Shown one piece after another: positions 8,648 to 16,428 of a stretch of DNA of 50,450 nt (position 1 is the first letter of the stretch; every line of letters starts with the position of its first letter). The position numbers and the translations under genes were made by a program. The stretch lies in assembly GCA_013140575.1 (NCBI GenBank), contig JABFSN010000017.1, positions 1 through 50,450 on the forward strand. The letters are read 5' to 3'. The notes under the pieces were generated by a model. That model was not told the DNA's origin, made no database searches, and worked only from the letters and a program-made list of their open reading frames with translations. This DNA is from Phycisphaerales bacterium. GTDB taxonomy: Bacteria; Planctomycetota; Phycisphaerae; UBA1845.

Positions 8648-9715
8648 TCAGGCGTTCGCGTGCGCCGCCGCGGACATGGAACGGACGGCCTCCGTGATCG
8701 CCGTGGGAATGTCCCCCAACGCCGCCACGCGGTCGATGCATCCCGTCGCCGCCGCCGCTTTGGGCATGCCGTACACCACGCTGCTGGCCTCGTCCTGGGC
8801 GATGGTATAGCCCCCGGCCTTCTTCAGAATCTGAACGCCCACCGACCCGTCGTGTCCCATACCCGTCATCACCACGCCTACCACGCGGTCCCTCGCGGCC
8901 GTCGCCACCGATTCGAACAAAACGTCCACCGACGGCCGAAATCCAGACACCTTGGGACCGGCGTCGATCTGCGCCACCAGCCGCGACGAAAGCCGCGCGA
9001 CGCGCAGATGGCGATCACCCGGGGCGATCAACGCCATCCCCGGGCGCAGCTCGACATTCGATGTCGCCTCCATCACCTCAATCTGCGTGACCGCGCCCAG
9101 GCGCTTCGCGAAGGGCCCCGTGAAATCGGCGGGCATGTGCTGCGTGATCACGATCGGCGGGAACTTCTTCGGAAACGCCGGCATCATCTCGTGCAGCGTC
9201 GCCGGACCCCCCGCGCTGATCCCGATGGCCACCACCACGTCCATGGACAGCTCGCCGGCCGCGACGGGTCGCTTGATCGGTACGGGCGGCTTGCCCAGCC
9301 GTTTGCGGTTGGACGCCGCCGCCGTGCGCACCGCATGGACCACTTTTCCCCGGAACGATTCCAGCGTCGCGGACTTCTCTCCCAACGGCTTGGCCACGTA
9401 GTCGACCGCACCCAGTTGCAGTGCTTGCAGGGTCGCCTCGGCGCCCTCCTGGGTCTTGGTCGAGACCATCACGATCGGCAACGGGGACGCCTTCATCACC
9501 CGTTCGAGAACTTCGAGACCCGTCAGTCCCGGCATCTCAACGTCCAGCGTGATGACGTCGGGTTTGAGCGATGCGATCTTCGCCAGCCCGTCGAGCCCGT
9601 TCTGAGCCGTGCCGATCACCTCAACGCCGGGTTCCTTTTCCAGAGCCGCCTTCAACATGCTGCGCATGAACACCGAATCATCGATGATGAGCACACGAAT
9701 GGATGAGGCGCCCAT
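8648..9715 (-). CDS. cheB: Protein-glutamate methylesterase / response regulator CheB
   Basis: A 355-residue protein of normal CheB length. An N-terminal receiver domain has the acidic pair Asp 12/13, phospho-acceptor Asp 58 (ITLDVEMPG) and Lys 109. After a linker, the methylesterase domain carries the Ser 167 / His 193 / Asp 289 triad in GISAGG, TQHMP and GMGHDG. It removes methyl groups from chemoreceptor glutamates and deamidates glutamines, giving adaptation in chemotaxis or in a related receptor pathway. No CheA, CheR, CheW or receptor gene is in the window, so it is an orphan locus here and its partners must be encoded elsewhere. Confidence 0.95.
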   Translation of the reverse strand: MGASSIRVLIIDDSVFMRSMLKAALEKEPGVEVIGTAQNGLDGLAKIASLKPDVITLDVEMPGLTGLEVLERVMKASPLPIVMVSTKTQEGAEATLQALQLGAVDYVAKPLGEKSATLESFRGKVVHAVRTAAASNRKRLGKPPVPIKRPVAAGELSMDVVVAIGISAGGPATLHEMMPAFPKKFPPIVITQHMPADFTGPFAKRLGAVTQIEVMEATSNVELRPGMALIAPGDRHLRVARLSSRLVAQIDAGPKVSGFRPSVDVLFESVATAARDRVVGVVMTGMGHDGSVGVQILKKAGGYTIAQDEASSVVYGMPKAAAATGCIDRVAALGDIPTAITEAVRSMSAAAHANA

Positions 9716-9854
9716 GAACTGGCTCCACGCGCTTCGAGGCCGGGATCGTCGGCGCGTACGATGCTTGAGGTGTCTCCCCGATCACCCCGCTTCTTGATTA
9801 TCGGCAGCGCCGGTGTCCGTTCTGAATCCGCACGATTCCGACGTGTCCTCCGCG

Positions 9855-10622
9855 TCATCCCCGGTGGCGGCCGGTCAGCAGCAATCGTTGGCACCCCACG
9901 GTGTAGGGCTCGCGGCTTGGGGACGAATAGCCCTGAATACCCTCAAATCCGGCGGCCGAGAGCACCCTGCATGCCTCCCGGTAGGTATACACCTGCTGCG
10001 AACCGTGCCGTTTGTCCGTCTTGCCGTCGCGATGGAAGATGTAGTCCGTCTCCAGGCGCCCCGTCGCGGGGTCGTATCGATTCTGAATCAGAAAGTGGAT
10101 GCCGCCGATCTCGTACCACTCGCGCTCCCGCAAATGCGGCAATACGCTCTCCGCGGCCAATCCCGTATCAATGACGAACCGCGCGCCCGGCTTCAACGTC
10201 CGCCCCACGGCCTCCACAAACGCCGCATTCCCCGCCCGATCGAGGTATCCGAAGCTGTTGCCAAAACAATAAGCGCCGTCGAACTCGTTCGCCCACGGCA
10301 GGTCGCGCATGTCGCGCTGTTCCCAACGCACCGCCGCCGCCCGCCCCGCCGTGCGATTTCGAGCCGCGTTCAGAAAATCGGTGGACAGGTCCACGCCCGT
10401 CACCCGATGACCGCGCGATGCCAGGAGGCACGCATGACGCCCGTGTCCGCAGGGCACGTCCAGCACCTCGCCGCCCGGCGGCAGCTGCAGCACGGCCTCG
10501 ATGAAGTCAGCCTCGATCCCATCGTTGGCTTCGTTGCAACACGCCATCCACAGATCAACGGCCACCCCGTGAAAAAAATGTTCCCACCACGGCGGAACAA
10601 TCGCGTCGGTCACATCGGCCAT
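9855..10622 (-). CDS. Class I SAM-dependent methyltransferase
   Basis: A 255-residue enzyme starting MADVTDAIVPPWW; this start is preceded by GGGAGC at 10633-10628, which decides it over an upstream in-frame ATG. SAM-binding motif I is VLDVPCGHGRHA (about residues 53-64), with acidic motif II VTGVDLS and a motif IV-like DGAYCFGNSFGYLD. This is the general Methyltransf_25 type, where the substrate cannot be read from sequence. The C-terminal region has a beta-rich part with RYDPATGRLETDY, as in small-molecule methyltransferases. It stands alone, pointing away from cheB's upstream end. Confidence 0.8.
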   Translation of the reverse strand: MADVTDAIVPPWWEHFFHGVAVDLWMACCNEANDGIEADFIEAVLQLPPGGEVLDVPCGHGRHACLLASRGHRVTGVDLSTDFLNAARNRTAGRAAAVRWEQRDMRDLPWANEFDGAYCFGNSFGYLDRAGNAAFVEAVGRTLKPGARFVIDTGLAAESVLPHLREREWYEIGGIHFLIQNRYDPATGRLETDYIFHRDGKTDKRHGSQQVYTYREACRVLSAAGFEGIQGYSSPSREPYTVGCQRLLLTGRHRG

Positions 10623-10977
10623 GTATCGCTCCCTTGATGTTCGCGCCCCCATTCTCCGGAGTCGGAGCGTCCGCCGCCGCGATCAGAACCCGCCACCCCG
10701 GCGACGGGGCGATTGAAGCACGCGACCATCGAAGATCGTCTGGCGACGCGGTCCTGTTTCAAGCCTCGTGGCTCGTCACGCTTCCGTTTTCGAGTAGCCC
10801 CGAAGGGGCGACAGTCAGTAGCCGGGGGCGCTAGCCCCCGGATCCGTCGCCCCTGATGAAAAAGCCCCGTAGGGGCGGCAGTCCGGCGCCGCGTTCCAAT
10901 GAACCGAAAACGAACGCCCGGCAAATCGCCAGCCGGATTGATTCATGGATGCCCGCCCGGATTCCCGATTCCTCCGA
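10623..10977. other. Intergenic region holding a compound palindromic element
   Basis: A 355-bp gap without a convincing gene. The structured repeat at 10797-10876 takes up its middle; I see no clear promoter for either neighbour. Confidence 0.6.
10797..10876 (+). repeat. Nested GC-rich palindromic element
   Basis: Outer arms AGGGGCGAC (10804-10812) and GTCGCCCCT (10846-10854) enclose an inner hairpin CCGGGGGC-GCTA-GCCCCCGG (10822-10841). Small hairpins GCCCC-GAA-GGGGC and GCCCC-GTA-GGGGC flank it on both sides. The design, symmetrical with related outer hairpins, looks like a non-autonomous mobile repeat. Confidence 0.75.
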
Positions 10978-11469
10978 TCAATCGTTCGACTTGGCTGGGA
11001 TCATCGCACAGAGCAGCGTCGTCGGACAGGCCACGTGGGCCCAATCCTTTGAAGCCATCACGATCGAATCGGTCAGTGACCCGGCGTTGAACGCGATGCG
11101 CTCGTTGGCCAATACGGAAGGGTCTACGAAGAGATCAAATGGCAAAACCGGCCGGCCGAACGGCGGAACCGAACCCGGCGTCAGCCCGGTAAGTTTGCGC
11201 AGTTCGTCGGGCGTCGCGAATCGCGTTTTCCGGACGCCGAAATCAGCCCGGACCGTCGACGAATCAAACTGCAATGCGGCGCTGAGCACGAACAGACGGA
11301 AATCGTCGCCGACCTTGACCAGCAAGGCCTTGCCCCCGACGTGCAGCGGTTCGCCGCGGGCCCGGGCCGATTCTTCGGACGTGCGCGTCGGTGCGTGGTG
11401 CACCTCGCGGAACGGAACGCCGGCGTCGGTCAGCAGTCGGCGGATGGAATCGAAGACGGTCGTGGGCAT
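10978..11469 (-). CDS. YbaK/ProX-type aminoacyl-tRNA deacylase
   Basis: A 163-residue protein of the YbaK/EbsC/ProX fold. It starts MPTTVFDSIRRLLTDAGVPF and has the family pattern: a helix, then HHAPTRTSEESARARG, the strand GGKALLVKVGDDFRLFVL with the conserved Lys, and a C-terminal G(L)TPGSVPPFG motif that shapes the active site. Such proteins hydrolyse mischarged tRNAs (for example Ala- or Cys-tRNAPro) in trans to keep translation accurate. Length and motif order are normal. Which mischarged tRNA it prefers cannot be read from the sequence. Cytosolic, single gene. Confidence 0.85.
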   Translation of the reverse strand: MPTTVFDSIRRLLTDAGVPFREVHHAPTRTSEESARARGEPLHVGGKALLVKVGDDFRLFVLSAALQFDSSTVRADFGVRKTRFATPDELRKLTGLTPGSVPPFGRPVLPFDLFVDPSVLANERIAFNAGSLTDSIVMASKDWAHVACPTTLLCAMIPAKSND

Positions 11470-11589
11470 GGGCGACCCGGAGAACTCCGCACTTCGTCGC
11501 GTACGCGGATGCGACGGCGTGCTCCGTCAAGCAGTCGCGTGTAGAGCCTAACCCAAATGGAGGCTGCGGGAACTACCCACCACCGACGA

Positions 11590-11612
11590 CACGGGCAGGA
11601 TGCCCGTGCCAC
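11590..11612 (+). repeat. CACGGGCA-type hairpin repeat
   Basis: CACGGGCA-GGA-TGCCCGTG (8-bp stem) followed by CCAC. The 20 bases GGGCAGGATGCCCGTGCCAC (11593-11612) recur exactly, in reverse complement, at 42458-42477. Confidence 0.85.
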
Positions 11613-11694
11613 AGCGCCCTTCGGGATCGGCGTTAGGGGGCACGCGCGCCAATAGAGCAAACGAATTCGACGATCCCCGCGATCCAGGACGGGC

Positions 11695-11764
11695 ACATGG
11701 CCAAGCCCTCACGGGAGCGTTTGTTGGAGTCCGGCGCCCGTCGGGCGCGAGGGCTTGGCCATGT
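11695..11764 (+). repeat. 70-bp perfect-armed inverted repeat
   Basis: Arms ACATGGCCAAGCCCTC (11695-11710) and GAGGGCTTGGCCATGT (11749-11764) are a perfect 16-bp inverted repeat. The 38-base interior contains a second palindrome, GCGCCCG-T-CGGGCGC. It is too long and too far from gene ends to be a simple terminator and resembles a folded mobile repeat. Confidence 0.85.
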
Positions 11765-11805
11765 CACCCCGGCCTTGCTTGTTCACGTTGTTTTCGCGCG
11801 GCACC

Positions 11806-12780
11806 TTACGGTTTCTCAGTGCCGCCGGGCGCGGGGGCCGCGCCGCCTTCATTCGAGGCCGTGGGCGCGGGCGGTTCCTGACTAAGGTCCTGAATCTCCA
11901 CACCTTCGGGCGCATGGAAGACGAATCGTTCGGCGGGGATTTCGACGTCAAACTGGAAATTGGAGTACATCCGGCGATCGAATTCGACGCCGTCCGCGCC
12001 GTACACGACATAACCGAGCAACATGCCGCGATCCTTGAGGTAGTAATTGACGGAACGCATGGGCGGGGATTCGATTTCCGACTTCAAGACGGCCTCGATG
12101 ACGTAGACGTCGTGTCCATTGATCGTTTCATCGGGCAGGAGGCGGAGGTCGTGGGTTTCTCGCAGGAGGTCGAATCCGAGGACTTCGGTTTCGGCGCGAT
12201 TTTTGGACGCCCGGGAGGGGCGTTGGCTGTGCTCCCTCGAGGTGTACAAGTAATCGCCGTCGCAGACGACGACTGCCGTCTGACGCGCGTGCGTGGCGGT
12301 TTCGCCCTCCATCCCGGTCGTCAATACGATGGTTACGTCTTCTTCGATGCGGTACAGGACCTTGTCACCGCGGCGTTCATAATCATAACGACCGGTTCCC
12401 AAGGTCACCCGTCGCTGCCCCCCGATGACCACTTCCGATTTGCGTTCCACGTCGGCGCGGCATGTCTTGACCGCCTTCGTTTTGGAGATGATCTCCCGCT
12501 CGACCTCATCCAGGGTCTTGCCGTCGGCGCGAACGAGAGCGGGCGCCGCCGCGGTCTCGGTCGTGGATGGGGTGGCCGACGGCTCGGACTTGCGCTCCGG
12601 AGACTGCGACGGTTTCGCTGAAATCGCCGCCAAACGGGTCTCGCCGGTCCCAGACCCGCCCGTCGCCGATGCCCGTACCGATTCCGTCGAATCGTCTTTT
12701 CGGCACCCACCCGCGGCGGCCGCGAACAGACACGCCGCCAGAGCCGGCCGCCATCGACTTCGTTCCATTCGGATCGTCAC
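11806..12780 (-). CDS. LolA-like lipoprotein of unknown role
   Basis: A 324-residue lipoprotein. A GTG start at 12780 is preferred because AGGTGA lies five bases upstream and the GTG overlaps the stop of the small upstream frame (GTGA); the alternative ATG at 12768 would also keep the signal. The lipobox AAGGC ends the signal peptide. A Ser/Thr/Pro-rich linker leads to a beta-rich domain (about residues 90-290) with strands of the type GRYDYERRGDKVLYRIEED, similar to LolA/LolB or DUF2092-type lipoprotein-sorting folds. The Pro/Ala tail ends GGTEKP. It probably sits in the outer membrane or periplasmic leaflet; what it binds is unknown. It is in one operon with the diheme protein gene. Confidence 0.6.
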   Translation of the reverse strand: MTIRMERSRWRPALAACLFAAAAGGCRKDDSTESVRASATGGSGTGETRLAAISAKPSQSPERKSEPSATPSTTETAAAPALVRADGKTLDEVEREIISKTKAVKTCRADVERKSEVVIGGQRRVTLGTGRYDYERRGDKVLYRIEEDVTIVLTTGMEGETATHARQTAVVVCDGDYLYTSREHSQRPSRASKNRAETEVLGFDLLRETHDLRLLPDETINGHDVYVIEAVLKSEIESPPMRSVNYYLKDRGMLLGYVVYGADGVEFDRRMYSNFQFDVEIPAERFVFHAPEGVEIQDLSQEPPAPTASNEGGAAPAPGGTEKP

Positions 12781-12917
12781 GATTTCACCTGTTTCTTGCT
12801 GCCTGGGGCGTTCCCGTGGCCGCACTTGCGTTGTTTCGGTTGTTGAATCGAGCTACGTTTGCCTGGCGCGGAATAACTTCCCCACCGGTTCTTCTTATCT
12901 GGTTTCGAGCGTTCCAT
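12777..12917 (-). CDS. Possible small basic protein between two operon genes
   Basis: A 46-residue frame starting MERSKPDKKNRWGSYS, rich in Lys, Arg, Ser, Gln and Gly, with a CGHGNAPGSKK segment near its end. It begins 20 bases after the stop of the diheme gene and its TGA overlaps the GTG of the lipoprotein gene (GTGA, 12780-12777), the layout of a translationally coupled operon gene. There is no clear ribosome-binding site and no family I recognise. It could be a chance open frame in GC-rich DNA; the fitted spacing is the main argument for it. Confidence 0.35.
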   Translation of the reverse strand: MERSKPDKKNRWGSYSAPGKRSSIQQPKQRKCGHGNAPGSKKQVKS

Positions 12918-12936
12918 GACCGGGGACCGCGCCGCA

Positions 12937-13725
12937 TTATCGGCGCTTCTTCTCTTTTTTCGGCCCGTGGACCTTGCCATAGCCTTCGTCGCCCTTGCGG
13001 CGATCGCGATCGGCCCGCTTGGCATCCTTGACCGCCTCCGCGTCCGGCACGTCGTCAGCGTCGGCCGGATGGTAAAACAACAAAACCTCGTCCCAGTCCT
13101 TGACCTTGTCCTTGTCCGTGTCGCTGCGTTCCCGGCTCTTCAAACGGGGCAGGATCGGATGGTTGGCACGGTCATTTCCGCCGCCGCCCGATTTCGGCCC
13201 CAATCCGCTGAGCGCCTTTCCGAAGGCGTTGTGCGGCGCGCGTTCCCCGTCTCCGCCGCCGGACGATGCCGATTCGTGGCACAACTGGCAACTGACCACC
13301 CGGTCGATGCGCTCGTGGCTCGGATTGCGTGAATCGGTCTGCGACGGATTGGTCCCGGCCAATATTTCCACCCAGTTCAGAATCCCGTCGCCGTCCACGT
13401 CGACGCGGCCGGCCGCTTTCTGCCGAACATCGTCCGGCGCCGCCGTCGGGACGGACGTTTCCGCTTCCTGAACCCGATCCGCCATCGGCGTCCCGGCGCC
13501 CAAGTCGCCGATCAACTTCCCGTACGCGGTCAACGTCTGATCGTCACGGCTGACGTGACAGTCGGAGCAGCGGATACGTGACGCTATCAGTTGAGATTTG
13601 ACCTGCTCGAAATGGATGGGTTTGCCCGTCGCGACATCGGCCAGCAACAAGGACGCAACCGCCGTTGCGAACAGCGGAGCCTGCCGACTCAGTGCCGATT
13701 CCAGCATCAAAACGGGAACGATCAT
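12937..13725 (-). CDS. Exported protein with two CxxCH heme sites and EF-hand-like calcium loops
   Basis: A 262-residue protein with an N-terminal signal (cleavage probably after the ASLLLADVATG stretch). It has two heme c motifs, CSDCH near residue 53 and CQLCH near residue 146, each followed by a segment containing YGK or FGK. Calcium-loop patterns DVDGDGILNWVE and DTDKDKVKDWDE lie between and after them, as in thrombospondin type 3 or EF-hand repeats. The tail is strongly basic (KKEKKRR). It is probably a periplasmic electron-transfer or redox-sensing cytochrome; such small multi-CxxCH proteins with calcium loops occur in planctomycetes. The start is supported by a promoter so close that the mRNA may be nearly leaderless. 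Confidence 0.75.
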   Translation of the reverse strand: MIVPVLMLESALSRQAPLFATAVASLLLADVATGKPIHFEQVKSQLIASRIRCSDCHVSRDDQTLTAYGKLIGDLGAGTPMADRVQEAETSVPTAAPDDVRQKAAGRVDVDGDGILNWVEILAGTNPSQTDSRNPSHERIDRVVSCQLCHESASSGGGDGERAPHNAFGKALSGLGPKSGGGGNDRANHPILPRLKSRERSDTDKDKVKDWDEVLLFYHPADADDVPDAEAVKDAKRADRDRRKGDEGYGKVHGPKKEKKRR

Positions 13726-14047
13726 GTTGCCGGGATTCTAGTGGTTTGCCTTGCCAGTTCAAAACCGGGAGTGGACACCGCCGCGCCGTGTTACACGCCG
13801 GTTACGCCGACGATCCGACATTTCGGATGGCAATGCGGATTTAAGTCCAACCCCGGCATCGGACGATAGGAGTTGTGGATTATCGGACACTGCGGCATTC
13901 GCAAACCGCGCGGTTATTTCACCCAGGGGTAGGGGTTGCCGATGAATGCGGCACCGGCCGGACGCTGCGAAGCGGGACCCGGCCGCCGAATCATTGGCGC
14001 GTTTGCCGATTCCAGGCGATGGGCCCGCCGGCGACGGGAAAAACCAC
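13726..14047. other. Divergent intergenic region
   Basis: A 322-bp gap between divergent genes. It contains the promoter at 13735-13762; otherwise no gene, repeat or RNA is apparent. Confidence 0.55.
13735..13762 (-). promoter_or_regulatory. Predicted promoter of the diheme protein operon, nearly leaderless
   Basis: On the minus strand TTGAAC (13762-13757), 16 bases, TAGAAT (13740-13735). Only nine bases separate the -10 box from the ATG at 13725. Confidence 0.5.
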
Positions 14048-15187
14048 ATGAAACAACTGCGAACGACCGGTTGGACGGTGTTGGGCCTGACGGCTGCCCT
14101 TCTGGCGGGCTGCGAACCCAAAACGGAATCGACGGTGTTGGTAGTCCAACAACCCGCGCGGCCCACGCTCGCGTCCGACCGCGATTCGCAAATCACGCTG
14201 TTCGGCGGTCTGCCCAATCGAGACGAACCCGCGTACGCCGGGCGCTCCCGTGGTGCCATGCTGCAGCACTCATTCACCCAGGGCGGCGCTGATTTCGATT
14301 GTCACTTGAACAGCGATGGGTCTCGGTTCGCGTTCGCATCCACCCGTCACAGTCAGCACCCGGACCTGTACGTCAAGTCGGTCGACGGCACGGCCGTCAT
14401 GCAGGTTACGTCGGACCCCAGTTCCGACATCCAACCGGCGTTCAGCCCCGACGATCAGCGGATCGCATTCGCCAGCAACCGCACCGGAAACTGGGACATT
14501 TGGATCATCGACATCGACGGCCAGCAGCCCATTCAGGTGACCAACACGCCGATGGACGAGGTCCACCCGAGCTGGTCGCCCGATGGATCGCAACTGGTGT
14601 ATTGCGCCCTGCCGGCCACGTCGGGGCAGTGGGAATTGTGGATCGCCCCGGCGGCCGAACATGCCCCGGCCACGTTCGTCGGTCACGGCGTGTTTCCGGA
14701 ATGGTCGCCGGTGGACGATCGCATCGTGTATCAGCGCTCGCGGCAGCGCGGCGGCCGGTGGTACAGCATCTGGACCATGACCATGACCGGCGGCGAGCCG
14801 AAGTATCCGACGGAAGTCGCCTACAGCGCCGACTTCGCGCTCATCCTGCCCGCGTGGAGCCGTGATGGTTCGCAGATCGCGTACACCACGGTGGCGTCGA
14901 TCCCGGATATTGATCCGGAATTCGGGCAGGCCTACCAGACGTCGGACATCTGGATGATCAACGTCGACGGCGGCACACCTGTTCGGCTGACCGATGCCCA
15001 CACCGTTAATTTCGGTCCCGCGTGGTCGCCCAACGGTCGTGTCTACTTCGCCAGCGGCCGGTCCGGAAACGAGACGATCTGGAGCATCATGCCCACGATT
15101 TCGGGCGATGCAACTACGCCGATGGAGGGGACCGATCACGCGCCACACGTAACCACGACGGCCGACCGGGCCCACGACGGGTCATAA
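14048..15187 (+). CDS. TolB-like beta-propeller lipoprotein
   Basis: A 379-residue lipoprotein. The ATG at 14048 leads into a signal sequence ending in the lipobox LLAGC. From about residue 75 there are repeated propeller blades with the PD40/WD40-like signature: FDCHLNSDGSRFAFAS, IQPAFSPDDQRIAFAS, VHPSWSPDGSQLVYC, VFPEWSPVDDRIVYQ, ILPAWSRDGSQIAYT and FGPAWSPNGRVYFAS. That gives a six-bladed propeller like TolB, but without the TolB N-terminal domain. It likely works on the periplasmic side of a membrane in protein-protein binding. It lies 127 bases before a CsgG-like lipoprotein gene on the same strand, so the two may share a transcript. Confidence 0.8.
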   Translation: MKQLRTTGWTVLGLTAALLAGCEPKTESTVLVVQQPARPTLASDRDSQITLFGGLPNRDEPAYAGRSRGAMLQHSFTQGGADFDCHLNSDGSRFAFASTRHSQHPDLYVKSVDGTAVMQVTSDPSSDIQPAFSPDDQRIAFASNRTGNWDIWIIDIDGQQPIQVTNTPMDEVHPSWSPDGSQLVYCALPATSGQWELWIAPAAEHAPATFVGHGVFPEWSPVDDRIVYQRSRQRGGRWYSIWTMTMTGGEPKYPTEVAYSADFALILPAWSRDGSQIAYTTVASIPDIDPEFGQAYQTSDIWMINVDGGTPVRLTDAHTVNFGPAWSPNGRVYFASGRSGNETIWSIMPTISGDATTPMEGTDHAPHVTTTADRAHDGS

Positions 15188-15314
15188 ATTTGCCAGGCGG
15201 GTCCGCGATGATTAAGCCCGCCGGATGATTGGACGATGAATGCGTTGGCGTCCGAAGATCGAGGTCCGGCACGGATGCCGAGTCGGACGCCAGTACTGAA
15301 AAGAGGGATCACGG

Positions 15315-16100
15315 ATGATCCGCAACGGATCGGGCGGAGGTAGTGTCCGGGGTTTGTGCCTGCTCGGCGCCGCCCTGGCGATGTGGGTCTGCGGTGCGTG
15401 TCGGGAGCATCCCGTCGAGCCCCTGCGGATCGCCAACCCGACGCTGGGGCCGCTGACCGTGGCCGTCGCGCCGGCGATGAACGTGAGCGGCTCGGCCGAC
15501 CTGGACGTGGATCGCGTCGGCGACTTGATGGCCGGCGAGTTGAGTTTCGCGGCCGGCATCGACGTGATACCGGTCAGCCGCGTGCTGGCCGTGCTGACCG
15601 ATCAGGGGCGGCGGCACATCGAGTCGCCCACGCACGCGTTGGAGGTGGCGAGTATCCTGGGCGCCGACGCGCTTCTGGTGTTCGCGGTCACGGAATACGA
15701 CCCGTACGATCCGCCGGTGGTGGGAATCACCGCGCAGCTGTACGGCAACACGCGGCATCCGCGTCTGGCCGCGTTCGACCCGGTTCGCGAATCACGCTTC
15801 GGCGTGCCATCGCAACTGGTCGCGGAGGGCGGAAGCGGGGCGTCGCAGCCCATCGCCCAGGCGTCGCGCGTGTACGATGCGTCCGAAGCCTGGGTGGCCG
15901 AGGAGATCAAGCGGTTCGCCGCGACGCGATCGGCCGACCGTAGCCCGCTGGAGTGGCGGAAATTCGTCGCCAGCCAGCAGCACTACTTGCGTTTCTGTTG
16001 CCACGCCACGATCCGGTCGATGATCGGTTCGGACGACGTGGAAACCGGGGCGCCGAACGGGGGGGCGGGCGATGAGAAGTCGTCCGGGAGGGTGCGATGA
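15315..16100 (+). CDS. CsgG/LpoB-like putative lipoprotein
   Basis: A 261-residue protein with a signal ending in the lipobox-like VCGAC (Cys 29). Residues 45-140 have the alternating pattern of the CsgG/LpoB/TolB-N fold: a strand TVAVAPAMNVSG, a helix VGDLMAGELSFAAG, a strand IDVIPVSRVLAVL, then LGADALLVFAVTEYDPYDPP. Such periplasmic lipoproteins act in secretion or as activators of envelope enzymes; the exact role here is not visible. An AGAGGGA sequence precedes the ATG. Its stop overlaps the next start (ATGA, 16097-16100), so the two are translated together. Confidence 0.6.
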   Translation: MIRNGSGGGSVRGLCLLGAALAMWVCGACREHPVEPLRIANPTLGPLTVAVAPAMNVSGSADLDVDRVGDLMAGELSFAAGIDVIPVSRVLAVLTDQGRRHIESPTHALEVASILGADALLVFAVTEYDPYDPPVVGITAQLYGNTRHPRLAAFDPVRESRFGVPSQLVAEGGSGASQPIAQASRVYDASEAWVAEEIKRFAATRSADRSPLEWRKFVASQQHYLRFCCHATIRSMIGSDDVETGAPNGGAGDEKSSGRVR

Positions 16101-16303
16101 GCGCGGTTCGGACCATCGCGTTGGTCAAGGGGTCCGAACGTTTCGTGTTCCGGTACGCGACCGGGAATGAAACGCAGGTCATCGACGCCCTCGCGGCGTT
16201 GGCGACTGATCGCGACAGCCGATTTGACTGGTTCGACGCCGCCGTGTTGAGTTATCAGATGGGGCGGCGACTAGAGATGGAACTCGATGAGGCAGCCAGG
16301 TAG
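16097..16303 (+). CDS. Small conserved-type cytosolic protein of unknown function
   Basis: A 68-residue protein starting MSAVRTIALVKGSERFVFRY, without signal peptide or membrane segment. It contains FDWFDAAVLSYQMGRRL near its C-terminus. The ATGA overlap with the upstream lipoprotein gene makes it very likely to be translated. I recognise it only as a type of small protein seen next to envelope genes in planctomycetes; no function can be given. Confidence 0.65.
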   Translation: MSAVRTIALVKGSERFVFRYATGNETQVIDALAALATDRDSRFDWFDAAVLSYQMGRRLEMELDEAAR

Positions 16304-16428
16304 GGCGATGGCCGAAGGCGGCTTGGTGCAACGTGCCGTGCGATCCGTCCGACCCAGGCGGGCCGCGGGGTGTTGCGTCCGGAGTCGGGGTGGACCGTTG
16401 GGAAATCGCCTGGACAATGTGAAGCACG

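Larger units (their letters stand above)
11470..11805. other. Intergenic region with two palindromic repeats
   Basis: A 336-bp gap without a gene I can support. It holds the hairpin at 11590-11612 and the long inverted repeat at 11695-11764. Confidence 0.6.
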
